A program made the translations under genes and the position numbers. The notes under the pieces are model-generated. The model ran no database searches. It was given only the letters and a program-made list of their open reading frames with translations, and was not told where the DNA came from. A DNA stretch of 64,000 bases from Macrostomum hystrix (lineage: Eukaryota; Platyhelminthes; Macrostomidae), in NCBI GenBank assembly GCA_950097015.1, contig CATNEN010000003.1:12057501-12121500 (forward strand), written 5' to 3'. Below are positions 52,901-64,000 of this stretch, piece after piece; the first letter of the stretch is position 1, and every line of letters begins with the position of its first letter.

Positions 52901-55900
52901 TTTAACTCTGCACAATGGGAGGCCCTTGCCTATAAAGTCCCGAAACTAACTTAGCCTCCCACCACCACCCGAGCTACGCAGGACTCTGACAGCCTTTAAC
53001 TGTGACTGGGACTCTGCACGGTGTGCGCTTCTCAAGACTTCGTGACTTCATCTCTTTCGGGCCACGGATCCTTCACCTCACCGAAGGCAGAAGTCATGAC
53101 GCCCTGGTGGCAGCGCTACTACCTACACTACCTAGTACTCTTGGACTTCATATTGGAGTCCGCCGGATCCCGCATTGTTAGCAGGACGACCGGTACAACA
53201 TAACAAATAACAAACACAAACAAACAAACCGTAAAACCCGAGTTGTTGGTTACCAATTCAAAATCCGATTCGGGTGATTTTCTGATTTCAAAGTAGGATA
53301 AATTGTACACCCTTAAAATATGCCAAGTTTGTGTATCCTAAATAGGGAATAAAACATAGCAACTAGAAAAATGCTAATTCTGATAATACCAAGCGTCTAT
53401 AACGCCTTGCTAACCAACCTGATTCCACAGTCCAGTTGGATATCCGACCCATGCGCCTTTCTTGACTTTCACATGCGGATCTGTGCCGTTGCCCATACGC
53501 AGCGACTGCTGATAGATCTCTTCAACCTGCTGTTCAACCTGTTGCGACAAAGGACACCTGTGCCAGTAATCGATTAGCTGCTGACCAATGGCGGCACTCT
53601 GCGATTTCTGCACGTCGGTATCGATGATGCTGTCCCGTTTGGTCACTGGGTGGGGGAAATAGTTATTATTTTTGTTCAAACTTATACAATGCTTAACTCA
53701 AGATAACAGAGCATGCTTAAGACAGTAAAATTAGTAATACTTTTACTCAAGAAGTATCTTGTGTATTTACTAATCAATTTAAAAACTTGTTTATCCGTTT
53801 TAAAATTTGAAAAAATGATAAACTTGTGCAACACAATTAAACAATAACAGATTAAAGTACTTTCACGAAGACGTGTCTATAATCCTTCACCAATTAAAAA
53901 AGGCGTTGATAGCGGTAAGTTATTTGCTTTTTTAAACAGTGAAATCTCCTAAAGTCAATGCAACTTCGTCGAGTTAGAAAACAACACGTAGTAAACGTTT
54001 TTTCGTTACCGCGACTACGATGCTGAGGAATGGTCTGAAAATTCTGCCTTATCATTGGTCGCTTGTTGCCTGCTGCAATATTATTGATTTTAAAATCTAA
54101 TTAAAAAAAATTTAAATTATAAAATCGACATGGAATGTAAGTGTAGTATATTTTATAACAACTATTATTAATAGAAAACACGACGAAACAACAAATTAGA
54201 TCAGAGGTAGGCATCGGAAATGAGACACGAGAAAGATAAGACAGGCGAGATATGATACAGGGTAGAGATGAGACACGGGAGAGATGAGACACGGGAGAGA
54301 TGAGACACGGGAGAGATGAGACACGGGAGAGATGAGGCACGGGAGAGATGAGACATGGGAGAGATAAAACACGGTATAAGAGATGAGACACGGGAGAGAT
54401 GAGACACGGGAGAGATGAGACACGGGAGAGATGAGACAGGGGAGAGATGAGACAGGGGAGAGATGAGACACGGGAGAGATGAGACACGGGAGAGATGAGA
54501 CACGGGAGAGATGAGACACGGGTGAGATGAAACACTGGAGAGATGAGACACGGGAGAGATGAGACACGGGAGAGATGAGACACGGGAGAGATGAGGCACG
54601 GGAGAGATGAGACATGGGAGAGATAAAACACGGTATAAGAGATGAGACACGGGAGAGATGAGACACTGGAGAGATGATACGGGGTAGTAATGAGACACGG
54701 GAGAGATGAGACAGGGTAGAGATGAGACGTGGAGATAAAATGGGAGAGATAAGGCAGGGGAGAGATCAGACACGGCGATGATACAGATGATAGGGTAAAT
54801 TCGTTTAGAATGCTTATAGACAACTCGAGGCAAACCCTTTGTCTAAAGGCATACAAGACATACTGGGAAATAAAAGAGAAATGTAGAAGTACAATTGTAA
54901 CACGAGTAGCAATAAAAAATGAAATAAAAACGGTAATAAAATGACTCAAAGGCTAATGCACAGAGAATAGCGTTGGCTTCTCAGGCGGGGAATTGCAAGC
55001 CTGAGCAACGGTGGAAATAGGATTGAAAAATTTCTAGCAGAATAAAAAGGGAGCAGGAAATAATTGGATTCAAAGGAACAATATCTATGCAGCGAGTCTA
55101 TAGTATTTTTTCCAACACACAAATGAGACTGAGTAGGACTATAATATAAGGCATACGTGCCGTGGGGACTTTTCAGAGGATAAGAATCTATTGAATCTAA
55201 AGGAAGAAATCCTACGATTTGCCTCACTCTAAATTCACTGATAAATCTCACACTATCAATCTTTCTCACACTATCCATATCTTTCTCACACTATTCATAT
55301 CTTTCTCACACTATCCATATCTTTCACACACTATCAATCTCTTTCTCACACTATCAATCTCTTTCTCACACTACCTATCTCTTTCTCACACTATCCATAT
55401 CTTTCTCACACTATCAATCTCTTTCTCACACTATCAATCTCTTTCTCACACTACCTATCTCTTTCTCACACTATCAATCTCTTTCTCACACAATCAATCT
55501 CGTTCTCGCACTATCAATCTTTATCACACTATCAATCTCTTTCTCACACTATCAATCTCTTTATCACACTATCAATCTCTTTCTCACACAATCAATCTCT
55601 TTCTCACACTATCAATCTCTTTCTCACATTATCCATATATTTATCACACTATCCATATCTTTCTCACACTATCAATCTGTTTCTCACACTATAAATCTCT
55701 TTCTCACACTATCAATCTCTTTCTCACATTATCCATATATTTATCACACTATCCATATCTTTCTCACACAATTAATCTCTTTCTCACACTATCAATCTCT
55801 TTCTCACACAATCAATCTCGTTCTCGCACTATCAATCTTTATCACACTATCAATCTCTTTCTCACACTATCAATCTCTTTATCACACTATCAATCTCTTT

Positions 55901-58900
55901 CTCACACAATCAATCTCTTTCTCACACTATCAATCTCTTTCTCACATTATCCATATATTTATCACACTATCCATATCTTTCTTACACTATCAATCTGTTT
56001 CTCACACTATCAATCTCTTTCTCACACTATCAATCTCTTTATCACACTATCAATCTCTTTCTCACACTATCAATCTCTTTCTCACACTATCAATCTCTTT
56101 CTCATGCTCTCCCTCTCTCCCTACGCTCTTTTTATACAACCTAAAAATTTTATCATCTTTACTTTTTCATTCTCAAACTAACTATTATAACAGGCATTAT
56201 CAGACACCATTTGTCTAACTAATGCACATCTAACATCATGACGGAAGAATATTTTTGAGATAGCTATTTTTAAAAGCCGTCTAGGCAGTAACCAAGTCAC
56301 GCCAAACAATTCTCGCCCACAAGCTAAAGACTAAAGTCAACTAAATCGATATTCTAGAATGTAGGCGAGACCAGAGCATTGATGAGAAGACGGTTTGGAA
56401 GGAAAACGAGCGTGTGCGACAATTTTGACATGAAGACTTGCTTAAAAGCCGCTAACAGCTTCCACAGCAGAAAGCCTGCCTGTTAACTGGCTGCAAACAA
56501 AAACCCACAATCCACCGCTGCTTGTACTTTGTACACAGCCTGCTAACATAGAACTGTACTAGGCGTGGCGTTGAACACAAATTTACTTACAAAATTACCT
56601 ATGGGGGCGAGTTGACTAACTTTAATTACCATATACTTCAAGTTGAACTAATGACAGCGTGTTGGGAAAACTAAAAGTACATATCAACATTAGTTTTTTA
56701 GTCGGTTAACAACAGACTTTTTAGTTAACTGACTTTGTAGCGAAAAGAAGAAAGAAATGTTGCGAATGCCTGATTAAGGAGAGGTGAAGAGGAGATTGCG
56801 GAGAGGAGAAAGTGGATATTTTGGAGAGGAGAGAAAGGGGAGATTGTGGAGGAGAGAAAATGGGGAGATTCTGGATAAGAGAAAATGGGGAGATGTGGAG
56901 AAGATATAAAGGGGAGATTGTGGAGAAGAGAGAATGGGGAGATTTAGGAGGGGAGAGAAAGGGGAGATTGTGGAGGAGAGATAAAGGGGAGATTTTGGAG
57001 GAGAGAGAAAGGGGAGATTGTAGAGAAGAGAGAAAGGGGAGATTGTAGAGAAGAGAGAAAGGGGAGATTGTAGAGAAGAGAGAAAGGGGAGATTGAGGAG
57101 GAGAGAGAAAGGGGAGATTGTGGAGGAGAGAGAAAGGGGAGATTGAGGAGGAGAGAGAAAGGGAAGATTGTGGAGAAGAGATAAAGGGGAGATTGTGGAG
57201 AAGAGATAAAGGAGAGATTGTGGAGAAGAGATAAAGGGGAGATTTTGGAGGAGAGAGAAAGGGGAGATTGTAAAGAAGAGATAAAGGGGAGATTGTGAAG
57301 AAGAGAGAAAGGGGAGATTGTAGAGAAGAGAGAAAGGGGAGATTGTAAAGAAGAGAGAAAGGGGAGATTGTAGAGAAGAGAGAAAGGGGAGATTGTTGAC
57401 AGGAGATAAAGGCAGGATCTTGGAATAGGAGAAATATTTGGTATCTAAAAGTTAGAAATTAAAACGCGCGAAAAATTTAACACTAAAAACAGAAACAAAC
57501 AAGAAAAGCAAATCTAAACGAAGTGAGCACACAAACTAATTAGAAACGAAAACAAGGTCAATGAGGCGTGACTCACAATCGTCGAAGTCGCCAGCGCTAC
57601 CGCCGCCGTGAACCGGTCCTCCAGCATTGACGCTAGCGACCCCGCCAGAGCCATTAGTGACGGGCACTTCGCCGTGCACAATGTCCATGAAAAAGTCTGG
57701 CGGACTGTTGTGCGCTTCGCAAACGTAGCCTAGAATAAACAAATTATAAATTAATAATAGAATAGGAAGAACTCTACCCGATATGTATAGAAAATCTGAT
57801 TTAGCGACTAACCAATATTGGCGAAATATCTAAGCGGCGCATTGCCAGCAGGACCGTGATAAATAATGCGACCGGACACCACCAGGGTGAGGTTGTCAAA
57901 CAATCGATAGATCGAATACTTGGGCTGGTGAATTGAAAACACTATTGTCCGACCGGCGTTGGCCAGATTGCGCAGAGTTCTCAACACGGAGCCGGCGGTG
58001 AATGCGTCCAAGCCCGTGGTTGGCTCGTCTAGGAACAGCACCGTGGGGTCGGTGATCAGCTCCATGCCGATGTTCGTTCGCTTTCGCTCGCCGCCGGACA
58101 CTCCGCGAATCAATTCGGTGCCAATTTTCGAGTCGGCTACCTGTACGACACGCAGATTTTATTTTTCCATAAAAAATAAGAGCGAAATTTGCTGCACCGG
58201 TACTTGCGTACTGCTTACTAGAGTAAGTGCGTACTTTTTAGCGTACTTTTTTAGTACATGCGTACTATGGCACATGTACTTTTGGAGTACGAGTGTAATA
58301 TAGTAATTGTGCCTGTACTAAAGTACGCCAGTGCTATGGTACGTTTTTTCTTTACGTACCCGTATACTTTTTTCCACTACGCTTTTACGTTGATAAGTGT
58401 ACTTTTTAACTATTTACGCGCGTACTTTTAAACATGTGCGCAATTTCTAAATAGGGATGCACTCAGAAAGTGCGCACATATTAAGTACGCATGAACTGTA
58501 TGTAGTAAATGAAGTACACGCGCAATATGTGAACTTTTAAAGTACGAGCGCACTTTCTAGTTCGTGTGCACTTTTTAGTACGCGCGCACCACAGTACACG
58601 GGCACTTTGCATGTACTTGTAAGATATTTTAAATCAAATTTTTCAAGAAACAATAAAAATACTCGAACAAAATATAAACGAACCTTAGTCAAGCCCAGTT
58701 CTTCGATGACGCTTTCAACTTTGCGTTTTCTTTCGTCGTCATTCACGTGACCCGGCAGTCGCAGGGCGGCTGAGAAGCGCAGATTTTCTCGAACAGTCAG
58801 AGTACCCATTACAATGTCGTCCTGAACGACGTAGCCGGAGACGCACTTGAAATTTTCTGGCTGCTCGGCGCCGTCGACTAGCACTTCGCCGCGCAGATAC

Positions 58901-58996
58901 TGCGGATCCTTTCGGCCAGCCAGGACATCGAGGAGGGAGCTCTTACCGCTGCCAGTTGGGCCCATGATGGCATTCAGGCCCGGGCGCATAATCCCA
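49972..58996 (-). CDS. ABCG2-like ABC half-transporter, last six exons (5' part outside window)
   Basis: Minus-strand exons 58684-58996, 57813-58140, 57577-57729, 53419-53645, 51934-52619 and 49972-50122 join in phase throughout, giving about 618 residues to a TGA stop. In order: Walker A GPTGSGKSS, Q-loop GYVVQDD, signature VSGGERKR, Walker B LFLDEPTTGLD, H-loop FSIHQP, a linker with an unusual Gly/Val-rich insert, then the transmembrane domain starting VSWRTALNLFRNPQSS and ending with a hydrophobic helix and LRRIKKYK. Order, spacing and motifs follow ABCG2 (655 residues in human), with the nucleotide-binding domain N-terminal to the membrane domain; such half-transporters dimerise and export lipophilic substrates. 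About 60 N-terminal residues are missing; the next upstream exon must lie beyond 64000, past a minisatellite. Introns carry a mariner, a possible solo LTR and several arrays. Orthology to ABCG2 rather than a close paralogue is inferred. Confidence 0.95.
50230..50495. repeat. Degenerate ~18-bp tandem repeat in last ABCG intron
   Basis: About 14 copies of ctacctctcaatcttat with tttaatatt and taatct variants. The mariner inserted just after its right end. Confidence 0.85.
50505..51876 (+). mobile_element. Mariner (Tc1/mariner) DNA transposon, apparently complete
   Basis: 1372 bp with 27-bp terminal inverted repeats (50505-50531 and 51850-51876) sharing cgggtgtccggaaagtcatg and differing at two outer positions, flanked by TA dinucleotides (50503-50504 and 51877-51878). 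It contains an uninterrupted transposase frame. It lies in the last intron of the ABCG2-like gene, in the opposite orientation to the gene. Confidence 0.95.
50753..51802 (+). CDS. Mariner transposase, DD34D type
   Basis: An intact 349-residue frame, the usual mariner length (about 340-350). The N-terminal ~110 residues form the paired-type helix-turn-helix region (VYRWYTRFRDE, RTGRPRST linker, KVSVRDLADFMEVGKSTVHEIL). The catalytic triad is visible: VEDETW (Asp near 157), WDNARPH (Asp near 252) and SPYSPDF...CDRFFF (Asp near 287), with 34 residues between the second and third Asp. Transposases of this family cut and paste the element at TA. No stop codon or frameshift is present, and all three Asp are retained, so the copy looks young or potentially active. 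The start is the first ATG in the frame, about 220 bp inside the 5' end. Confidence 0.95.
   Translation: MDEFQAYAYTRYKLGISAPDCHGELLKVHGDVAPGLSLVYRWYTRFRDESYPLAQAARTGRPRSTRTPELIETCRNLVKEDPKVSVRDLADFMEVGKSTVHEILTEDLQLRNVSAVWVPHVLSEENKVARVNCAKQIRRIFHTEGMTSFCNKYVVEDETWVYLKNTGTRQNNRCWLGQGDHRPQVVRHSVGDPKTMLVVAFTPSKRFSIMSTAPKQTVDANRIVEFVRHTGDLWRSLRSQPIHLSEVLWQWDNARPHVAQPVQQYMETRGVQLLFQSPYSPDFNLCDRFFFNWLKSDFSKREFSSHDEVREAALQWARGLDANCLKREVLRLVEHCQAVIDFRGNYITD
52655..53204 (+). mobile_element. Possible solo LTR or promoter-like insertion in ABCG intron
   Basis: A GC-richer block starting tgtctctcccccagggatg and ending caacataac, flanked by aaat on both sides (52651-52654 and 53205-53208). It holds promoter-type elements in plausible LTR order: a 14-bp palindrome gtaaacatgtttac (52770-52783), a consensus CRE tgacgtca (52853-52860), two CACGTG boxes facing each other (52879 and 52892), and a TATA box tataaag (52931-52937). 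The end resembles that of the gypsy LTR (ataaca). No internal retroelement sequence was found. Confidence 0.45.
53646..54210. other. ABCG intron segment without features
   Basis: AT-rich unique sequence between exon 53419-53645 and the M16 array; nothing recognised. Confidence 0.5.
54215..54785. repeat. 16-bp minisatellite in ABCG intron (locus 3 of family M16)
   Basis: About 35 copies of gagatgagacacggga in the same orientation as locus 1, including two copies of the rare aaaacacggtataag variant (54366 and 54625, offset 259 bp) also found twice at locus 1. The left flank cagaggtaggca is weakly similar to the hAT end cagGGGTcggca at 19017. Confidence 0.95.
54786..55240. other. ABCG intron segment without features
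   Basis: Unique AT-rich sequence; no exon or transposon recognised. Confidence 0.45.
55245..56115. repeat. 20-bp minisatellite in ABCG intron
   Basis: About 43 copies of ctttctcacactatcaatct with ccatat and acaatc variants. A block with the rare cgttctcgcactatcaatc recurs at 55501 and 55819, an offset of about 318 bp. A plus-strand open frame of 320 codons is an artefact. Confidence 0.94.
56116..56770. other. ABCG intron segment without features
   Basis: Unique sequence; nothing recognised. Confidence 0.45.
56775..57415. repeat. 23-bp purine-rich minisatellite in ABCG intron
   Basis: About 27 copies of gagagaaaggggagattgtg plus gag, almost pure purine on the plus strand, with taaag and tagaga variants. 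Confidence 0.93.
58150..58620. repeat. GTAC-rich irregular repeat in ABCG intron
   Basis: The intron between the first two ABCG exons holds about 30 GTAC tetranucleotides in roughly 430 bp, mostly within gtactttt, cgtac and gtacgcgcgc contexts, at irregular 10-20 bp spacing. It is not a regular tandem array; it looks like a decayed one or a motif cluster. Confidence 0.6.
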
Positions 58997-59094
58997 CTGC
59001 GAATGGGATCGGGGAATAATGGTTGCACACCTTTTGCTATCGTACTTATGTATCCTCTAATAAATATAACTCAGGGCTGCGTACAGCTGCCAAT

Positions 59095-62000
59095 ACATGA
59101 CATTCAACATGAGGGGATAATCAATCGGAGGGAATAATCAACTAGAGGAGATAATCAATCTGAGGGGATAATCAATCTGAGGGGATAATCAATCTGAAGG
59201 GATAATCAATCTGAAGGGATAATCAATCTAAGGGGATAATCAACCTGAGGAGATAATCAATCTGAGGGGATAATCAATCTGAGGGGATAATCAATCTGAA
59301 AGGATAATCAACCTGAGGGGATAATCAATCTGAGGGGATAATCAATCTGAAAGGATAATCAACCTGAGGGGATAATCAATCTGAGGGGATAATCAATCTG
59401 AAAGGATAATCAACCTGAGGGGATAATCAATCTGAGGGGATAATCAATCTCAGGGGATAATCAATCTGAAGGGATAATCAATCTGAGGGGATAATCAATC
59501 TGAGGGGATAATCAATCTGAGGGGATAATCAATCTGAGGGGATAATCAATCTGAGGGGATAATCAATCTGAAGGGATAATCAATCTGAGGGGATAATCAA
59601 TCTGAGGGGATAATCAATCTGAGGGGATAATAAACATGAGGGGATAATCAATCTGAGGGGATAATCAATCTGAAAGGATAATCAACCTGAGGGGATAATC
59701 AATCTGAGGGGATAATCAATCTCAGGGGATAATCAATCTGAAGGGATAATCAATCTGAGGGGATAATCAATCTGAGGGGATAATCAATCTGAGGGGATAA
59801 TCAATCTGAGGGGATAATCAATCTGAGGGGATAATCAATCTGAAGGGATAATCAATCTGAGGGGATAATCAATCTGAGGGGATAATCAATCTGAGGGGAT
59901 AATAAACATGAGGGGATAATCAATCTGAGGGGATAATCAATCTGAAAGGATAATCAACCTGAGGAGATAATCAATCTGAGGGGATAATCAATCTGAGAGG
60001 ATAATAAACATGAGGGGATAATCAATCTGAGGGGATAATCAACCTGAGGGGATAATAAACCTGAGGGGATAATCAATCTGAGGGGATAATCAATCTGAAA
60101 GGATAAACAAACTGAGGGGATAATAAACCTAAGGGGATAATCAATCTGAAGAGATAATCAATCTGAGGGGATAATCAATCTGAAAGGATAATCAACCTGA
60201 GGAGATAATCAATCTGAGGGGATAATCAATCTGAGCGGATAATCAATCTGAAAGGATAATCAACCTGAGGGGATAATTAATCTGAAGGGATAATCAATCT
60301 GAAGGGATAATCAACCTTAGGGGATAATCAATCTGAAGGGATAATCAACCTCAGGGGATAATCAACCTGAGGGGATAATCAATCTGAAAAGATAATCAAC
60401 CTGAGGAGATAATCCATCTGAGGGGATAATCAACCTGAGGGGATAATCAACCTGAGGGGATAATCAACCTGAGGGGATAATCAACCTGAGGGGATAATCA
60501 ACCTGAGGGATAATCAATCTGAAGGGATAATCAACCTGAAGGGATAATCAATCTGAGGGGATAATCAACCTGAGGGGATAATCAATCTGAAAGGATAATC
60601 AACCTGAGGAGATAATCCATCTGAGGGGATAATCAACCTGAGGGGATAATCAACCTGAGGGGATAATCAACCTGAGGGGATAATCAATCTGAAGGGATAA
60701 TCAACCTGAAGGGATAATCAATCTGAGGGGATAATCAACCTGAGGGGATAATCAATCTGAAGGGATAATCAATCTGAAGGGATAATCAACCTGAGGGATA
60801 ATCAATCTGAAGGGATAATCAACCTGAAGGGATAATCAATCTGAGGGGATAATCAACCTGAGGGGATAATCAATCTGAAAGGATAATCAACCTGAGGAGA
60901 TAATCCATCTGAGGGGATAATCAACCTGAGGGTATAATCAATTTGAAGGGATAATCAACCTGAGGGGATAATCAACCTGAGGGGATAATCAACCTGAGGG
61001 GATAATCAACCTGAGGGGATAATCAACCTGAGGGGATAATCAATCTGAAGGGATAATCAACCTGAAGGGATAATCAATCTGAGGGGATAATCAACCTGAG
61101 GGGATAATCAATCTGAAAGGATAATCAACCTGAGGAGATAATCAATCTGAGGGGATAATCAATCTGAGGGGATAATCAATCTGAAAGGATAATCAACCTG
61201 AGGGGATAATTAATCTGAAGGGATAATCAATCTGAAGGGATAATCAACCTTAGGGGATAATCAATTTGAAGGGATAATCAACCTTAGGGGATAATCAACC
61301 TGAGGGGATAATCAATCTGAGGGGATAATCAATCTGAAAGGATAATCAACCTGAGGGGATAATTAATCTGAAGGGATAATCAATCTGAAGGGATAATCAA
61401 CCTTAGGGGATAATCAATTTGAAGGGATAATCAACCTTAGGGGATAATCAACCTGAGGGGATAATCAATTTGAAGGGATAATCAACCTGAGGGGATAATC
61501 AACCTGAGGGGATAATCAACCTGAGGGGATAATCAACCTGAGGGGATAATCAATCTGAGGGGATAATCAACCTGAGGGGATAATCAACCTGAGGGGATAA
61601 TCAACCTGAGGGGATAATCAACCTGAGGGGATAATCAACCTGAGGGGATAATCAATCTGAGGGGATAATCAACCTGAGGGGATAATCAACCTGAGGGGAT
61701 AATCAACCTGAGGGGATAATCAACCTGAGGGGATAATCAACCTGAGGGGATAATTAATCTGAAGCGATAATCAATCTGAAGGGATAATCAACCTGAGGAG
61801 ATAATCAATATGAGGGGATAATCAACCTGAGGGGATAATCAACCTGAGGGGATAATCAACCTGAGGGGATAATCAATCTGAGGGGATAATCAACCTGAGG
61901 GGATAATCAACCTGAGGGGATAATCAACCTGAGGGGATAATCAACCTGAGGGGATAATCAACCTGAGGGGATAATCAACCTGAGGGGATAATTAATCTGA

Positions 62001-64000
62001 AGGGATAATCAATCTGAAGGGATAATCAACCTGAGGAGATAATCAATATGAGGGGATAATCAATCTGAAAGGATAATCAATCTGAGGAGATAATCAATCT
62101 GAGGGGATAATCAATCTGAGGGGATAATTAATCTGAAGGGATAATCAATCTGAAGGGATAATCAACCTGAGGAGATAATCAATCTGAGGGGATAATCAAT
62201 CTGAAAGGATAATCAATCTGAGGGGATAATCAATCTGAGGGGATAATCAATCTGAAAGGATAATCAACCTGAGGGGATAATCAACCTGAGGGGATAATCA
62301 ACCTGAGGGGATAATCAATCTGAAGGGATAATCAACCTGAAGGGATAATCAATCTGAGGGGATAATCAACCTGAGGGGATAATCAATCTGAAAGGATAAT
62401 CAACCTGAGGAGATAATCAATCTGAGGGGATAATCAATCTGAGGGGTTAATCAATCTGAAAGGATAATCAACCTGAGGGGATAATTAATCTGAAGGGATA
62501 ATCAATCTGAAGGGATAATCAACCTTAGGGGATAATCAATTTGAAGGGATAATCAACCTTAGGGGATAATCAACCTGAGGGGATAATCAATCTGAGGGGA
62601 TAATCAATCTGAAAGGATAATCAACCTGAGGGGATAATTAATCTGAAGGGATAATCAATCTGAAGGGATAATCAACCTTAGGGGATAATCAATTTGAAGG
62701 GATAATCAACCTGAGGGGATAATCAATCTGAAGGGATAATCAACCTGAAGGGATAATCAATCTGAGGGGATAATCAACCTGAGGGGATAATCAATCTGAA
62801 AGGATAATCAACCTGAGGAGATAATCAATCTGAGGGGATAATCAATCTGAGGGGATAATCAATCTGAAAGGATAATCAACCTGAGGGGATAATTAATCTG
62901 AAGGGATAATCAATCTGAAGGGATAATCAACCTTAGGGGATAATCAATTTGAAGGGATAATCAACCTTAGGGGATAATCAACCTGAGGGGATAATCAATC
63001 TGAGGGGATAATCAATCTGAAAGGATAATCAACCTGAGGGGATAATTAATCTGAAGGGATAATCAATCTGAAGGGATAATCAACCTTAGGGGATAATCAA
63101 TTTGAAGGGATAATCAACCTTAGGGGATAATCAACCTGAGGGGATAATCAATTTGAAGGGATAATCAACCTGAGGGGATAATCAACCTGAGGGGATAATC
63201 AACCTGAGGGGATAATCAACCTGAGGGGATAATCAATCTGAGGGGATAATCAACCTGAGGGGATAATCAACCTGAGGGGATAATCAACCTGAGGGGATAA
63301 TCAACCTGAGGGGATAATTAATCTGAAGCGATAATCAATCTGAAGGGATAATCAACCTGAGGAGATAATCAATATGAGGGGATAATCAACCTAAGGGGAT
63401 AATCAACCTGAGGGGATAATCAACCTGAGGGGATAATCAATCTGAGGGGATAATCAACCTGAGGGGATAATCAACCTGAGGGGATAATCAACCTGAGGGG
63501 ATAATCAACCTGAGGGGATAATCAACCTGAGGGGATAATCAACCTGAGGGGATAATTAATCTGAAGGGATAATCAATCTGAAGGGATAATCAACCTGAGG
63601 AGATAATCAATATGAGGGGATAATCAATCTGAAAGGATAATCAATCTGAGGAGATAATCAATCTGAGGGGATAATCAATCTGAGGGGATAATTAATCTGA
63701 AGGGATAATCAATCTGAAGGGATAATCAACCTGAGGAGATAATCAATCTGAGGGGATAATCAATCTGAAAGGATAATCAATCTGAGGGGATAATCAATCT
63801 GAGGGGATAATCAATCTGAAAGGATAATCAACCTGAGGGGATAATTAATCTGAAGGGATAATCAATCTGAAGGGATAATCTACCTTAGGGGATAATCAAC
63901 CTTAGGGGATAATCAATCTGAAGGGATAATCAACCTTAGGGGATAATCAACCTGAGGGGATAATCAATCTGAAAGGATAATCAACCTGAGGGGATAATCA
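59095..64000. repeat. 18-bp minisatellite running off the right edge
   Basis: More than 270 copies of ggggataatcaatctgag with cctgag, ctgaaa, cttagg and gaggag variants. Higher-order structure is visible: the rare gaagcgataatc is at 61761 and 63325, and the aatatgagg variant at 61808 and 63372, both offset by 1564 bp. It lies upstream of the first visible ABCG exon, hence probably in an intron, and continues beyond the window. Confidence 0.95.

Noticed and set aside
53021-53203. Small frame within the possible solo LTR
   Set aside because: Only 60 codons, in the promoter-like block, no recognisable domain and no evidence of translation.
54200-54215. hAT end at the left border of the third 16-bp locus
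   Set aside because: cagaggtaggca resembles the caggggtcggca end, but no matching right end or 8-bp duplication was found, so I do not annotate a transposon there.
55219-56181. Plus-strand 320-codon Ser/His/Leu repeat frame
   Set aside because: Coincides with the 20-bp ctttctcacactatcaatct array in an ABCG intron and has no homologue I recognise.

Overview
The window is animal nuclear DNA, most likely from an invertebrate whose phylum I cannot name. The protein-coding genes have GT-AG introns (50 bp to several kb) and encode typical metazoan proteins: an ABCG2-type half-transporter, a REEP5/6-type ER-shaping protein, a COA4 mitochondrial twin CX9C protein and Rab-type GTPases. tRNA-derived SINEs, a hAT element, a mariner and a gypsy-type LTR retrotransposon sit in and between them. 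I see no prokaryotic features, CRISPR or operons.

Layout: 1.3-3.7 kb (+) a three-exon Q-rich protein of unknown function; 9.6-12.35 kb (+) a coiled-coil protein; 14.5-21.7 kb (-) a six-exon Rab26/37-like GTPase; 29.1-31.9 kb (-) a four-exon REEP5/6-like gene; 32.9-33.9 kb (-) an unrecognised gene with a signal peptide; 38.35-38.6 kb (-) COA4, head-to-head with 38.9-46.2 kb (+), a divergent Rab-like GTPase whose second intron holds an intact 4.9 kb gypsy element; 50.0-59.0 kb (-) the last six exons of an ABCG2-like transporter, whose 5' part lies beyond the right edge.

The dominant feature is tandem repetition. At least 23 minisatellite arrays with units of about 16-34 bp, mostly unrelated in sequence, fill about 27 kb (roughly 40%). 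They lie between genes and in introns, often filling an intron to within tens of bases of its splice sites while leaving exons intact. Four introns of the Rab gene hold five tandem-repeat tracts. Several arrays sit inside transposons: a 16-bp array fills a hAT element that still has its 8-bp target duplication, and a ~28-bp array expanded inside a SINE for which an unexpanded copy is present 5.5 kb away. The 16-bp family recurs at three loci sharing a diagnostic variant, so arrays or their units have moved between loci. This link between transposons and minisatellite birth and spread is the most interesting signal here.

Exon structures were deduced by eye from splice consensus, reading-phase agreement and resemblance to known families. 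Coordinates of array edges are approximate; no alignment or search was run.
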